DNA from: Dietzia psychralcaliphila
Lineage (GTDB): Bacteria > Actinomycetota > Actinomycetes > Mycobacteriales > Mycobacteriaceae
Direction: 5' to 3'
DNA length: 64,000 bases
Assembly (NCBI RefSeq): GCF_003096095.1
Contig: NZ_CP015453.1
Coordinates: 3,596,001-3,660,000, forward strand
The position numbers and the translations under genes were made by a program. This document shows, piece by piece, positions 16,842 through 26,084 of the stretch (positions are counted from its first letter, which is position 1; the number at the start of each line of letters is the position of its first letter). The notes under the pieces were generated by a model. The model was given only the letters and a program-made list of their open reading frames with translations. It made no database searches and was not told the origin of the DNA.

Positions 16842-17342
16842 CTAGAGGGTTATCCCCGGAGGCAGCGGTCCGATCGGGGTGGCGTCGCCCGCGCCAGCGA
16901 AGGGATTCCACACGTAGATGGTGGAGGCGTACCCCGCCGCCGCGTTCGGTTGACCCGCCGCCGGCTCCTGCTGGATTCGCAGTTCCACGTGGAAATTGCT
17001 GTGTTGCCCCAGCAGGACTCGCGGCGTGGCCCCGGGCTGCGTCGCGACCTCTACCCCGCGGTGGAATAGCACCATTCTGGTCGGCGAGGACCCCGTCCCG
17101 CCCGCGGTCTCGAGGAACAAGTATCCGAGCTCACCGCAGAGGTTCCCGCTCTGCCCGACCGTCCACCCGACCCCGGGGAAGGGCCCTGGGGTCTGTGCGG
17201 CGATCCGCTGAACGTCCACGGCACAACCGGCTGGCGGCGACATGAGGGAGTCGGTGTTGACCGCCGACGCAACGGGCGAGACAGCTACGAGTACCCCGGC
17301 GGTCAGGGTTGTAGCGGTGAGTGTTCTGACGGTTCCGGACAT
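16842..17342 (-). CDS. Secreted LppP/LprE-like protein
   Basis: 166 residues with a signal peptide (MSGTVRTLTATTLTAGVLVA, cleavage near VASA-VN). The mature part has two conserved cysteines (GCAVDVQ and NLCGELG) and the block MVLFHRGVEVATQP, which resembles the mycobacterial LppP/LprE family, though the lipid-attachment cysteine is missing here so this member is probably soluble or cell-wall associated. The ATG at 17342 has GGAGAGG upstream. It appears to be the first gene of a two-gene unit with the frameshifted envelope protein. Function unknown. Confidence 0.78.
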   Translation of the reverse strand: MSGTVRTLTATTLTAGVLVAVSPVASAVNTDSLMSPPAGCAVDVQRIAAQTPGPFPGVGWTVGQSGNLCGELGYLFLETAGGTGSSPTRMVLFHRGVEVATQPGATPRVLLGQHSNFHVELRIQQEPAAGQPNAAAGYASTIYVWNPFAGAGDATPIGPLPPGITL

Positions 17343-17498
17343 CGTGATCGCCCTCTCCTGACGAATTCCCAACATCCCAATGGTGACATGGCTCACACAA
17401 GGTGGCCACCGGGAGTTACGGCTGCCCCTCGCCGCCCCCTGGGTACGGTGGGACCACTCGGCGACGCACCCCTCACGTCGCCCGATCAGGAGAGTGCC

Positions 17499-18323
17499 GT
17501 GACCGGTCAGAGCAGCCCCGCACACCCACTGGATCAGGCCGTCGCCCTCGAGCTCGCCGGCGAGAACCTGGTCCGCGGCCGCACCGTGGACGCGTGGGCG
17601 AACATGGTCGGCCCGTTCGGCGGGACGACCGCGGCGACGATGTTGCAGGCGATCCTGCAACACCCGGAGCGACACGGTGACCCGCTGGCGCTGACGCTGA
17701 ACTACGCGGGCCCGGTGGCCGAGGGGGAGTTCGAGATCGAGGTGCGACCGACCCGCACCAACCGCTCCAATCAACACTGGTGGCTCGAGATGCGTCAGGG
17801 CGATCAGGTGGTCACCACCGCCACCGCGATCACCGCGCTGCGCCGCGAGACGTGGTCCGAGACCGAGGCCGGTCCGCCCGAGGTCCCGGCGCCGGAGGAC
17901 CTGTCCCCTGCCGCGGCGGACCGCGGGGTCAGGTGGGTGGACAACTACGACATGCGGTTCGTGACGGGGGCGTGGCAGTCGGTCGAGGACGGGGAGACGA
18001 GCCAGGATTCGACGACGACGATGTGGATCCGCGACACCCCGCCCCGCACCCTCGACCACGTCGCACTCACGGCGATGTGCGATTCGTTCTTCCCGAGGTC
18101 GTTCCTCCGGCTCGGCAGGCCGGTCCCCGCGGGCACGGTCACGTTGACGATCCACTACCTGGCCACCGCGGACGAGATCGCCGCTCAGGGGACCGACTTC
18201 ATCCTGGGCAGCGTCCACGCCCACCGGTTCCACGGTAATTATCACGATGAGTCCGCTCGCCTGTGGGGCCGGGACGGAACGCTCCTCGCCACGAGCCACC
18301 AGTTGATGTACTTCAAGTCCTGA
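17499..18323 (+). CDS. Acyl-CoA thioesterase family protein (double hotdog)
   Basis: 274 residues with two hotdog-like halves: an N-terminal block around GPFGGTTAATMLQAIL and LALTLNYAGPV, and a C-terminal block around TMWIRDTPPRTLDHVALTAMCD. This matches the TesB-like acyl-CoA thioesterase superfamily, which hydrolyses acyl-CoA to free acid and CoA in the cytoplasm. GTG 17499 was chosen because AGGAGAG lies just upstream. The gene is followed after 45 bases by an acyl-CoA dehydrogenase on the same strand, so a common fatty-acid role is likely. Confidence 0.85.
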   Translation: MTGQSSPAHPLDQAVALELAGENLVRGRTVDAWANMVGPFGGTTAATMLQAILQHPERHGDPLALTLNYAGPVAEGEFEIEVRPTRTNRSNQHWWLEMRQGDQVVTTATAITALRRETWSETEAGPPEVPAPEDLSPAAADRGVRWVDNYDMRFVTGAWQSVEDGETSQDSTTTMWIRDTPPRTLDHVALTAMCDSFFPRSFLRLGRPVPAGTVTLTIHYLATADEIAAQGTDFILGSVHAHRFHGNYHDESARLWGRDGTLLATSHQLMYFKS

Positions 18324-18368
18324 CGCACTCGACCCCGTAGAGGGAACCCCCACAGAGAGAATCCGGAC

Positions 18369-20000
18369 ATGTCGACGACGCGCAACCACACCACCCATGA
18401 GGTCCTCAACCAGGCGCCGCCGCGTGTGGACGTGGACGAGTACGCCCTCAATCCCGCGCTCCGGGAGGCCGTGGGCGTCTTCGCTCCCGGAGCGGCGACC
18501 GACCGATTCCACGAGATCGGCCGGCACGTGGGCACAGAGCGGTACCAACACGACGCGGAGTTGGCCAACACCCTGACCCCGGTGCACCACGCGCACGATC
18601 GGTGGGGCAACCGGGTGGACGAGATCGAGTTCCACCCCTCCTATCACCGGATCATGGAGTACTCGGTCTCCCACGGACTGCACACCTCGGCCTGGGCCGA
18701 TCCGGGCCCCGGCGCAAACGTGGAGCGGGCGGCCGGCTTCATGCTGGTCTCGCAGATCGAGGCGGGTCACGGTTGCCCCCTGTCCATGACGCACGCCGTC
18801 GTGCCCTCCCTGCGGCTCAGTCCCGAACTGGCCACGGAGTGGGAGCCGGCACTGATGTCCACCGCCTACGATCCCCAGCTGCGGGACCCCGCCACCAAGT
18901 CGGGCGTGCTGTTCGGCATGGCCATGACCGAGAAGCAGGGAGGCTCGGACGTCCGGGCCAACACCACCACGGCCACCCCGGTCGGCGACGGCCTGCACAT
19001 GCTGCGCGGACACAAGTGGTTCTGCTCGGCCCCGCAGTCGGACGCCTTCCTGGTGCTGGCGCAGGCGCCCGAGGGTCTGAGCTGCTACCTCGTCCCACGC
19101 GTCCTACCGGGCGGCGAGCGCAACCCCTTCCTGGTCCAGCGCCTCAAGGACAAGCTCGGCAACAAGTCCAACGCCTCGTCCGAGGTGGAGTTCGACGGCA
19201 CCCTGGGCTGGATGGTCGGCGAGCCCGGCCGCGGGGTGCGCACGATCATCGAGATGGTCGGCCGCACCCGCCTGGACTGCGTGCTGGGCGCGACGGCGGG
19301 AATGCGCCAGGGCGTGGCCGAGGCCGCGTGGCACGCCCGTCACAGGGCCGCGTTCGGCGCGACCTTGGTGGACCAACCGGCCATGGCCGCCGTCCTCGCG
19401 GACCTGCAGCTCGAGGCGGAGGCCGCCACCTGGACCGCCACCCGACTCGCCGCCGCGTACGACGACGAGTCGACCGCGTACCGCCGGCTGGCGACCGCGG
19501 TCGCCAAGTACTGGACCTGCAAGCGCGGGCCCAACCACGCCTACGAGTCGCTGGAGTGCCTGGGCGGCAACGGGTACACCGAGGCGTTCCCCCTGGCCCG
19601 CCGCTACCGCGAGCAGCCGGTGCTGGCGGTATGGGAGGGATCGGGCAACGTCATCGCGCTCGACGTCCTGCGCGCGATGGCTCGCGAACCGGAGTCGGTG
19701 GCCGCGTTCGACGCGGAACTCTCCGCCCAGTTGGGCACCCACGAACTGTTCGACCGGCACGTCGAGCGGGTCCGCGGACTGATCGGGCGCGCGGCGTCCG
19801 ACCCCGCCGCGGCACCCGCGATCGCACGGCGACTCGTCGAGGCCATGGCCCTCGCCCAGCAGGGCGCTGTCCTGCTCGCGCACGCCCCGGCGGCGGTCGC
19901 CGAGGCGTTCTGTCTGGCCAGGCTCGGCGACGACCGCTCAGCCGAGTACGGCGCACTCCCCGACGGCGTGGACATCGCCGCGCTCGTCGCCCGGGCCTGA
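18369..20000 (+). CDS. Acyl-CoA dehydrogenase, AidB-like
   Basis: 543 residues, longer than the usual ~390-residue acyl-CoA dehydrogenase and close to the AidB subgroup. It shares AidB features: N-terminal extension with EIEFHPSYHRIM, FAD-contact blocks GMAMTEKQGGSDVRANTT (near 180) and HKWFCSAPQSDAFLVLAQ (near 215), and ECLGGNGYTE near 398 with a following WEGSGNVIALDVLRAM. E. coli AidB binds DNA and is induced by alkylation, but many actinobacterial members simply oxidise acyl-CoAs; position next to a thioesterase favours lipid metabolism. Confidence 0.92.
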   Translation: MSTTRNHTTHEVLNQAPPRVDVDEYALNPALREAVGVFAPGAATDRFHEIGRHVGTERYQHDAELANTLTPVHHAHDRWGNRVDEIEFHPSYHRIMEYSVSHGLHTSAWADPGPGANVERAAGFMLVSQIEAGHGCPLSMTHAVVPSLRLSPELATEWEPALMSTAYDPQLRDPATKSGVLFGMAMTEKQGGSDVRANTTTATPVGDGLHMLRGHKWFCSAPQSDAFLVLAQAPEGLSCYLVPRVLPGGERNPFLVQRLKDKLGNKSNASSEVEFDGTLGWMVGEPGRGVRTIIEMVGRTRLDCVLGATAGMRQGVAEAAWHARHRAAFGATLVDQPAMAAVLADLQLEAEAATWTATRLAAAYDDESTAYRRLATAVAKYWTCKRGPNHAYESLECLGGNGYTEAFPLARRYREQPVLAVWEGSGNVIALDVLRAMAREPESVAAFDAELSAQLGTHELFDRHVERVRGLIGRAASDPAAAPAIARRLVEAMALAQQGAVLLAHAPAAVAEAFCLARLGDDRSAEYGALPDGVDIAALVARA

Positions 20001-20161
20001 TCCCGGCGGTCGGCGATCGACGCTCGTAGTCCGCGGCCTGATCCCGACACCCGGTTCCCGACTCCCAATTCCCGGAGAAACGACACCGTCAGTTTCGCTA
20101 TTCGGCTGACAATCCTGTGAGGGGAGTCACAGACTGGAGGGACCCGACAAAGAGGTTCAGA

Positions 20162-21532
20162 ATGTCAATCGATGGTGATCCGCGCGACCCGGTCTACCGA
20201 CCGGGCCCGGCCCCCCTCCGCTCCCACCTGCCGATCCTGGGCGGGACCCTCGAGTACGTCGACAACCCACTGGCGACCATGACCCGTCGATACCGCGACC
20301 ACGGACCGGTCTCCGAGCTGAGCTTCCTCGGCGCCACCTGGACCGCCCTGCTCGGCCCCGACGCGTGCCAGATCGCCCTCCAGAACGCCGACAAGGCGTT
20401 CGCCAACGGCCCCGGCTGGGGATACCTCGTGGGGCCGTTTTTCGATCGCGGCCTGATGCTCCTGGACTTCGCCGAACACCACCACTACCGGCACCTCATG
20501 CAGGAGGCGTTCACCCGCCCCCGGCTCGAGGGGTACGCCCGCACCCTGGCTCCGCTGGTCGAGAGCGGGATCTCGGGCTGGACCCCGGATAGTGCGTTCG
20601 AGATCTATCCCGCACTCAAGTCGCACACGCTCGACTTGGCCACAGAGGTGTTCATGGGCGGGGCCGAGTACGCCCGTCCCGGGGAGATCGAGCGGGTCAA
20701 CACCGCGTTCGTGGACTGCGTGCAGGCCGCCAACGGGTACATCCGCTCCACGGCACCGCTGCCGTTCACCAAGTGGGGTCGCGCCACCCGCGGTCGGCGG
20801 TTGTTGGAGGAGTTCCTCCGCCGCCATCTGCCCGCCCGCCGCGCGAACCCCGGCGAGGACCTGTTCTCCGCCCTGTGTCAGGTGGCCGACGCCTCCGGCG
20901 GGATCGACGACGACGACATCATCAACCAGATGATCTTCCTGCTGATGGCCGCGCACGACACCACCACGAGCACCGTGACCTCGATGGTCTACGAGCTCGG
21001 CCGCGATCGTGAATGGCAGGAGCGGTGCCGGCGGCAGTGTCTGGAGCTGGGCCCCTCGCCGACCCTCGCCGAGTTGGAGGGGCTCACCGATCTGGACCTG
21101 GTGATGAAGGAAGCGCTGCGGCTGCATCCTCCGGTACCGGTGCTGGCCCGCAGGGCGGTCAAGGACACCGAGGTGCTGGGGGTCAAGATCCCGGCAGGTC
21201 GGCTCGTCTCGGTGATGCTGCTGATGTCGCACCACATGCCCGAGTACTGGACCGACCCGGAGCTCTTCGACCCCGAGCGGTTCACCGAGGGCAGACGCGA
21301 GGACAAGTCGCACCGCTACGCGTGGGAGCCGTTCGGCGGCGGGGTCCACAAGTGCCTCGGCATGATCTTCGCGAACCTGGAGTCCAAGCTCGTCCTCAGC
21401 GCGCTGCTCCGCCACTTCGAGTGGTCGGTGCCGCTCGACTACACCCCGCCCATGAAGAACGACTCGCTGCCGTTCCCCGGGGACGGACTCCCGGTGGAGC
21501 TCCGACCCCTCAGCCCGGTCCGCGCCGGCTGA
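20162..21532 (+). CDS. Cytochrome P450
   Basis: 456-residue soluble P450 monooxygenase. The I-helix motif is LLMAAHDTTTS (near 255), the K-helix ExxR is KEALRLHPP (near 315), and the heme-binding loop FGGGVHKCLG places the thiolate ligand at Cys398. It has no membrane anchor and needs separate redox partners, which are not encoded nearby. ATG 20162 has AAAGAGG eight bases upstream; an in-frame GTG at 20117 would add 15 residues. The neighbours (acyl-CoA dehydrogenase before, converging fatty-acyl-CoA ligase after) suggest a hydrophobic substrate such as a fatty acid, alkane or sterol. Confidence 0.96.
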   Translation: MSIDGDPRDPVYRPGPAPLRSHLPILGGTLEYVDNPLATMTRRYRDHGPVSELSFLGATWTALLGPDACQIALQNADKAFANGPGWGYLVGPFFDRGLMLLDFAEHHHYRHLMQEAFTRPRLEGYARTLAPLVESGISGWTPDSAFEIYPALKSHTLDLATEVFMGGAEYARPGEIERVNTAFVDCVQAANGYIRSTAPLPFTKWGRATRGRRLLEEFLRRHLPARRANPGEDLFSALCQVADASGGIDDDDIINQMIFLLMAAHDTTTSTVTSMVYELGRDREWQERCRRQCLELGPSPTLAELEGLTDLDLVMKEALRLHPPVPVLARRAVKDTEVLGVKIPAGRLVSVMLLMSHHMPEYWTDPELFDPERFTEGRREDKSHRYAWEPFGGGVHKCLGMIFANLESKLVLSALLRHFEWSVPLDYTPPMKNDSLPFPGDGLPVELRPLSPVRAG

Positions 21533-21539
21533 GCCGACC

Positions 21540-21611
21540 CCCGCACCGCGCCCGATCCCCGCGCCGCGCCTGATGCCCGCACCGCGCCCGATTCCCGCAC
21601 CGCGCCCGACC
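21540..21611. repeat. 18-bp tandem repeat, 4 units
   Basis: Four near-identical units of CCCGCACCGCGCCCGATC type occupy the space between the P450 stop and the hairpin at 21637. They code nothing plausible. The first unit starts eight bases after the P450 stop codon. Confidence 0.75.
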
Positions 21612-21636
21612 CGCGCGCGACCGACCCCGATCCAAC

Positions 21637-21695
21637 GAGAAGAGCGTCCCGCACACCTGCCTCTCGGGCGATGTGCGCGGAACGCTCTTGACGAT
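21637..21695. terminator. Dispersed intergenic hairpin, copy A
   Basis: AAGAGCGT (21640-21647) pairs with ACGCTCTT (21682-21689); the stem continues with CCG/CGG and CACA/TGTG after one mismatch. The loop contains CTCTCGGGCGATG, shared with the copy at 42667-42727. It lies between the convergent P450 and acyl-CoA ligase genes and can end both transcripts. Confidence 0.75.
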
Positions 21696-21717
21696 GGCGG
21701 GGCGGCCCGCCCGGGGG

Positions 21718-23352
21718 CTACTTCTCCAGGGCGTTGACCACGGTGAGCTCGCCGTCGGAGTGCGAGACGCGGATGCGCTTCTTGTCGAGCTTGCCGACGC
21801 TGGTCTTGGGGATCTCGTCGACGAACGCGAACTTCTCGGGCACCTGCCACTTGGCCATCCTGGTCTCGAGGTGCGCCCGCAGCTCCTCGACGTCAGGGTC
21901 GTTCACGCCCTCCTTGACCACGATGGTGGCCAGCGGGCGCTCGTCCCACTTGGGGTCGGGGATGCCGATCACGGCCGCCTCGGCCACGGCCGGGTGCTCG
22001 AGGAGGTAGTTCTCGACCTCCACGGAGGAGATCCACTCGCCGCCGGACTTGATGATGTCCTTGGCACGGTCGGTGAGCTGCAGGAACGCCTCGGGGCGGA
22101 CGTAGCCGACATCGCCGGTGCGCAGCCAGCCGTCGTCGAACTGGTCCGAGTTGTCGACCTTGTAGTAGCTGCCCGTGATCCAGGGGCCACGCACCTGGAG
22201 CTCACCCACGGACTCGCCGTCCCAGGGCATTTCCTGGCCGGCGTCGTCGACGATCCGGGCCTTGACCCCGGCGATGAACCGGCCCTGCGTGGTGCGCAGG
22301 TCGAACTGCTTCTCCTCCGGCAGGTCCGCCTTCGGCCGCGACAGCGTGCCGATAGGCGAGGTCTCCGTCATGCCCCACGCGTGGATGATGTTGATCCCGT
22401 AGTTGTCCCGGAACTTTCGGATGAGTGCGGGCGGGCAGGAGCTGCCGCCCACGACAACGGCACGGAAGCTCGACATGTCGATGGGGTGATCGACGCTGTA
22501 CGCGTCCACGGCCTGCCAGATCGTGGGAACGGCGGCGGCCAGGGTCGGCCGCTCGGAGGCGATCATCGCGGCCAGTGGCTCGGGCTGCAGGAAGCGATCC
22601 GGCATGAGCAGGGACGCGCCCACCAGGAACGACGCGTACGGCAGGCCCCACGACATGGCGTGGAACATCGGAACGATCGCCAGCACGTTGTCGTCGAGCG
22701 AGATGTCCATGCCGTCCGACATGCACACCTGCATCGAGTGCAGGTAGATCGACCGGTGCGAGTAGACGACACCCTTCGGGTCACCGGTGGTGCCCGAGGT
22801 GTAGCACATGGCCGCGCCCGCGTTCTCGTCCACCTCGGGCCAGTCGAACTCCGTCGGCTGGCCGGCGAGGAGCTCCTCGTAGTCGTGGACCTGCACACCC
22901 TCGGGGGCCTCGAGACCGGCGGCGCCGCCACCGGTGACGATCACGTGCTCGACCGTCGAGAACCGGGGCAGGAGCGGCTGGAAGAGCGGGATCAGGCTCG
23001 GATCGACGATCACGACCTTGTCCTCGGCGTGGTTGGCCACGAACTCGAGCTGGTCCGGGAACAGCCGGATGTTCAGGGGGTGGAGCACCGCGCCCATCGA
23101 GGGGATCGCCAGGTACGCCTCCATGTGCTCGGAGTTGTTCCACTGGAACGTCGCGACGCGCTGGTCGTCGTCGATCCCCAGGGTCCGCAGCGCGTGGGCG
23201 AGCTGCGCGGCACGCTTGCCGAGCTCCCCGAACGAGATCTTGCGTGGGCCCTGATCGGTCCAGGTGGTGACGACGGCGTCGGAGTGGACGGTCGCGCCGA
23301 ACTGCAGGATCGTGCTGATGTTCAGCTGTTCCGGCTGCATGGTGCTGCGCAT
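21718..23352 (-). CDS. Fatty-acyl-CoA ligase (AMP-dependent synthetase)
   Basis: 544-residue member of the ANL superfamily. The AMP/phosphate loop is CYTSGTTGDPKG (near 185), the adenine motif HAWGMTETSPIGTL (near 330), hinge-region GDVGYVRPEAFLQLTDRAKD (near 428) and C-terminal lysine in TSVGKLDKK. It activates a fatty acid with ATP to acyl-AMP and then acyl-CoA. The sequence type (NISTILQFGATVHSDA start) fits medium/long-chain FadD enzymes of actinobacteria. ATG 23352 or 23340 may start it. The carboxymuconolactone-decarboxylase-like gene lies 51 bases upstream on the same strand. Confidence 0.95.
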   Translation of the reverse strand: MRSTMQPEQLNISTILQFGATVHSDAVVTTWTDQGPRKISFGELGKRAAQLAHALRTLGIDDDQRVATFQWNNSEHMEAYLAIPSMGAVLHPLNIRLFPDQLEFVANHAEDKVVIVDPSLIPLFQPLLPRFSTVEHVIVTGGGAAGLEAPEGVQVHDYEELLAGQPTEFDWPEVDENAGAAMCYTSGTTGDPKGVVYSHRSIYLHSMQVCMSDGMDISLDDNVLAIVPMFHAMSWGLPYASFLVGASLLMPDRFLQPEPLAAMIASERPTLAAAVPTIWQAVDAYSVDHPIDMSSFRAVVVGGSSCPPALIRKFRDNYGINIIHAWGMTETSPIGTLSRPKADLPEEKQFDLRTTQGRFIAGVKARIVDDAGQEMPWDGESVGELQVRGPWITGSYYKVDNSDQFDDGWLRTGDVGYVRPEAFLQLTDRAKDIIKSGGEWISSVEVENYLLEHPAVAEAAVIGIPDPKWDERPLATIVVKEGVNDPDVEELRAHLETRMAKWQVPEKFAFVDEIPKTSVGKLDKKRIRVSHSDGELTVVNALEK

Positions 23353-23403
23353 GCGAGGGGCTCCTCACTCAGGGGGTGTCGGGGGTCACTTCTGGACGCG
23401 ACC

Positions 23404-23820
23404 CTACCCTTCGTCCAGGGCGTCGAAGATCTCCTGGACCGTCTTCATGGCCGAGAGGGCGGCGGGAGCTCCGCAGTACCCCGAGGCATGGATGACCGCC
23501 TCGGTGATCTCCTCGCGGGTGAGGCCGTTGGTCAGGCCGCCGCGCACGTGCCCGGCCAGCTCGGCGTTCGCCCGCAACGCCACCAGCATGCCGATGTTCA
23601 GCAGACTCCGGTCCCTCCGGCCGAGCCCCGGGCGGTTCCAGATGTTGCCCCACACGTTCTCGGTGACCACGTATTGGATGGCCTCGGAGGCCGTGCCCTC
23701 GGCCCGACCCATCGCGCGGTCCACGAAGGCGTCGCTCATCACCTCACGCCTGGTCGCAAAACCCTGCGACCGCAGATCCCCGGCCGAAGGCCCTTCGCCC
23801 GAACTGTTCGTCGTCGTCAT
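23404..23820 (-). CDS. Carboxymuconolactone decarboxylase family protein
   Basis: 138-residue all-helical protein of the PcaC type. It shows the family arrangement GRRDRSLLNIGMLVAL (near 67) and HVRGGLTNGLTREEITEAVIHA (near 90) followed by GYCGAPAALSA. True PcaC acts in the protocatechuate branch of aromatic degradation; many homologues are unassigned. It heads a two-gene unit with the acyl-CoA ligase and lies upstream of, and divergent from, the cobalamin riboswitch. Without other pca genes in view the reaction is not proven. Confidence 0.88.
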   Translation of the reverse strand: MTTTNSSGEGPSAGDLRSQGFATRREVMSDAFVDRAMGRAEGTASEAIQYVVTENVWGNIWNRPGLGRRDRSLLNIGMLVALRANAELAGHVRGGLTNGLTREEITEAVIHASGYCGAPAALSAMKTVQEIFDALDEG

Positions 23821-23899
23821 CTCGTGGTCCTTCCCGTCGTGCCCGTCTCCGGGCGGTCACGGCCCATCCTGCCGTCGGCCCTGGGGTCGGCTACTCTCG

Positions 23900-24030
23900 G
23901 ATGGTCCGGCCCCCGCGCCGGACACCCGTGGTACCCGGCGGAAGTCGGTGTGAATCCGACGCTGCCGGAGCAACTGTGATCCCGCCTCGAGCGGGCGAGC
24001 CAGGTCGGCCGGTACCGCGGCGCCGTACGA
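23900..24030 (+). ncRNA. Cobalamin riboswitch
   Basis: The conserved core of the B12 riboswitch is clear: GGTACCCGGCGGAAGTCGG begins at 23930, then GTGTGAATCCGACGCTGCC, and GCAACTGTGA at 23970-23979, followed by a GC hairpin (CCCGCCTCGAGCGGG) and a GAGCCAGGTCGG block near 23997. It sits 88 bases upstream of btuF and should reduce expression of the B12 uptake operon when adenosylcobalamin is plentiful. The expression platform probably occludes the AGGAGG at 24107-24112, because no T-rich terminator is visible. Confidence 0.92.
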
Positions 24031-24117
24031 ACTGACCTCGGACGAAGGACGGTTGCGTGCCGCGGCGTCCGCGTCGCAGCCGTGCTGCTCTCGTCCTGGC
24101 GACCCCAGGAGGATGTC

Positions 24118-25059
24118 ATGCACCGTCCACGAGTCCGCACGATGCCCGGATCCCGTTCCCTGCTCGTCGCCGGCCTCGCCGCCGTCGCCCTCGTCGCCTC
24201 GGCGTGTTCCGGAACCTCCGACCAGGGAGCCGACCGGGCCGACGGCACCGATGTCGCCGCCTCCGGCGAGCCGCGGGCGATCATCTCGCTCAGCCCCACC
24301 ACCACCGAGATGCTGTACGCCGTGGGCGCCGGCGACCGGGTGATCGCGGTGGACGAGCGCTCGGACTTCCCGGAAGACGCCCCGGTCACCGACCTGTCGG
24401 GCTACACCCCGAACCTCGAGGCGATCCTGGGCTACCAACCGGACCTGGTCGTGGCCACGGACGACACCGGCGACATCGTGTCCGGTCTCGAGCGGTCCGG
24501 GGTCGAGGTCCTGCTGCTCCCCGCCGCCCAGACCCTGGACGACACGTACACGCAGCTCGAACAGGTCGGCGCGGCCACCGGGACGATCGGCGAGGCCGCC
24601 GAACTCGTCTCGCGGATGCGGGCCGAGATCGACGAGATCGTGGCATCGGTCCCGGAGCGCGAGACCCCGCTGACCTACTTCCACGAGCTCGACGACACCT
24701 TCTACACCGTCACCGACGACACCTACATCGGCGAGGTGTACTCGCTGCTCGGGATGACCTCCATCGCGACCGGTGACGACACCTACCCGCAGCTGTCCGA
24801 GGAGCTGATCCTCGAGGCGGACCCGGACCTGGTGATGCTCGCCGACGGCCAGTGCTGCGGAATCACGCCGGAGGTCGTGGCCGAGCGCCCCGGGTGGGGC
24901 GAGCTCAGTGCGGTCAGGCAGGACCGCGTCTTCGTGGTCGATGAGGACCTGGCCAGCCGGTGGGGCCCGCGCGTGGTGGACTTCATGCGCGAGGTGGCCG
25001 GGATCGTCTCGACACTGCCGGTGAACGACCCACAGCCCGAGAGGGAACCTGCCTCGTGA
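24118..25059 (+). CDS. btuF: Cobalamin ABC transporter substrate-binding lipoprotein
   Basis: 313 residues. Lipobox VASAC places the lipidated cysteine at Cys30. The mature part has the two-lobe, single-helix-hinge pattern of class III binding proteins (RAIISLSPTTTEMLYAVGAGDRVIAVDE, LVVATDDTGD, GWGELSAVRQDRVFVVDE). It captures the corrinoid outside the membrane and hands it to BtuC. The riboswitch upstream supports cobalamin rather than iron-siderophore. ATG 24118 follows AGGAGG. It overlaps btuC by GTGA. Confidence 0.93.
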   Translation: MHRPRVRTMPGSRSLLVAGLAAVALVASACSGTSDQGADRADGTDVAASGEPRAIISLSPTTTEMLYAVGAGDRVIAVDERSDFPEDAPVTDLSGYTPNLEAILGYQPDLVVATDDTGDIVSGLERSGVEVLLLPAAQTLDDTYTQLEQVGAATGTIGEAAELVSRMRAEIDEIVASVPERETPLTYFHELDDTFYTVTDDTYIGEVYSLLGMTSIATGDDTYPQLSEELILEADPDLVMLADGQCCGITPEVVAERPGWGELSAVRQDRVFVVDEDLASRWGPRVVDFMREVAGIVSTLPVNDPQPEREPAS

Positions 25060-26084
25060 TCCGTGCGTCGCCCCGCCACGCCCTGGTGTTGGGCGGAGCG
25101 ACACTGCTGTTCCTCGTGGCGCTGCTGGCGGGCACGCTGGTCGGACCGGCCGGGCTCACCCCGGGCGGGGTCCTGCTCGAGCTGGTCGGCCGGCTGCCCT
25201 TCGTGCACGTCGAGTCGGGGTTCTCGCCGCGCCAGCAGGTGATCCTGTGGGAGATCCGGATCCCGCGGGTCGTGCTCGGCGGGATAGTCGGCGCGATGCT
25301 GGCGCTCGCCGGTGCGACCTACCAGGGCGTGTTCCGCAACCCGCTCGCCGACCCCTACCTCCTGGGGGTGTCCAGTGGCGCCGGGCTGGGCGCGACGCTG
25401 GCGATCGTCGTGGGCGGGGTCATGGGTTCGGCACTGGTGCCCCCCGCGGCCTTCGTCGGCGGCATGATCGCGGTGATGGCCACCTACGCTCTCGGCCGCA
25501 GCGTCGGCGGCGGGCGGACGGAGGTCGTGATCATCCTCGCCGGTGTCGCCGTCGCCGCGTTCGCCAGCGCCATCCAGACCTTCTTCATGCAGCGCAACGA
25601 CGAGACCCTGAGGCAGGTGTACTCGTGGATGCTCGGCCGACTCACGACCAGCGGTTGGTCCGAGGTGCGGACCGTGCTGCCGTACGTCATCGTCTCGGTC
25701 GCGGTGATCGCGCTGTTCCGGCGCACCCTGGACGTGATGGCCGTGGGCGACGTCGAGGCCTCCACCCTCGGCATCGCCCCGGCCCGGGTGCGACTGGTGT
25801 TGATCAGCGTCGCCACGCTGGGCACCGCCGCGGTCGTGTCCGTGAGCGGCCTGATCGGGTTCGTCGGCATCGTGATCCCCCACGCCGTGCGGATGGTGAT
25901 CGGCCCGGGCCACCGACTACTCCTACCGCTGTCGCTGCTGGTGGGGGCGAGTTTCCTGATCCTCGCCGACATCGTTGCCCGCACCGCGATGAGCCCCGCC
26001 GAGCTGCCGATCGGAGTGGTGACCGCCGCGATCGGCGCCCCGTTCTTCCTGTTCGTCCTGCGGCGGAGCAGGGGACTCATATGA
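25056..26084 (+). CDS. btuC: Cobalamin ABC transporter permease
   Basis: 342-residue FecCD/BtuC-type permease with about ten membrane segments. Family marks are RIPRVVLGGIVGAMLALAGA, FRNPLADPYLLGVSSGAGLGA and, before the last helices, GFVGIVIPHAVRMVIGPGHR, which contacts the ATPase. GTG start at 25056 lies inside the btuF stop, and its own stop overlaps the ATPase start by ATGA, so the transporter is translated as a coupled unit. Two copies form the channel. Confidence 0.95.
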   Translation: MIRASPRHALVLGGATLLFLVALLAGTLVGPAGLTPGGVLLELVGRLPFVHVESGFSPRQQVILWEIRIPRVVLGGIVGAMLALAGATYQGVFRNPLADPYLLGVSSGAGLGATLAIVVGGVMGSALVPPAAFVGGMIAVMATYALGRSVGGGRTEVVIILAGVAVAAFASAIQTFFMQRNDETLRQVYSWMLGRLTTSGWSEVRTVLPYVIVSVAVIALFRRTLDVMAVGDVEASTLGIAPARVRLVLISVATLGTAAVVSVSGLIGFVGIVIPHAVRMVIGPGHRLLLPLSLLVGASFLILADIVARTAMSPAELPIGVVTAAIGAPFFLFVLRRSRGLI

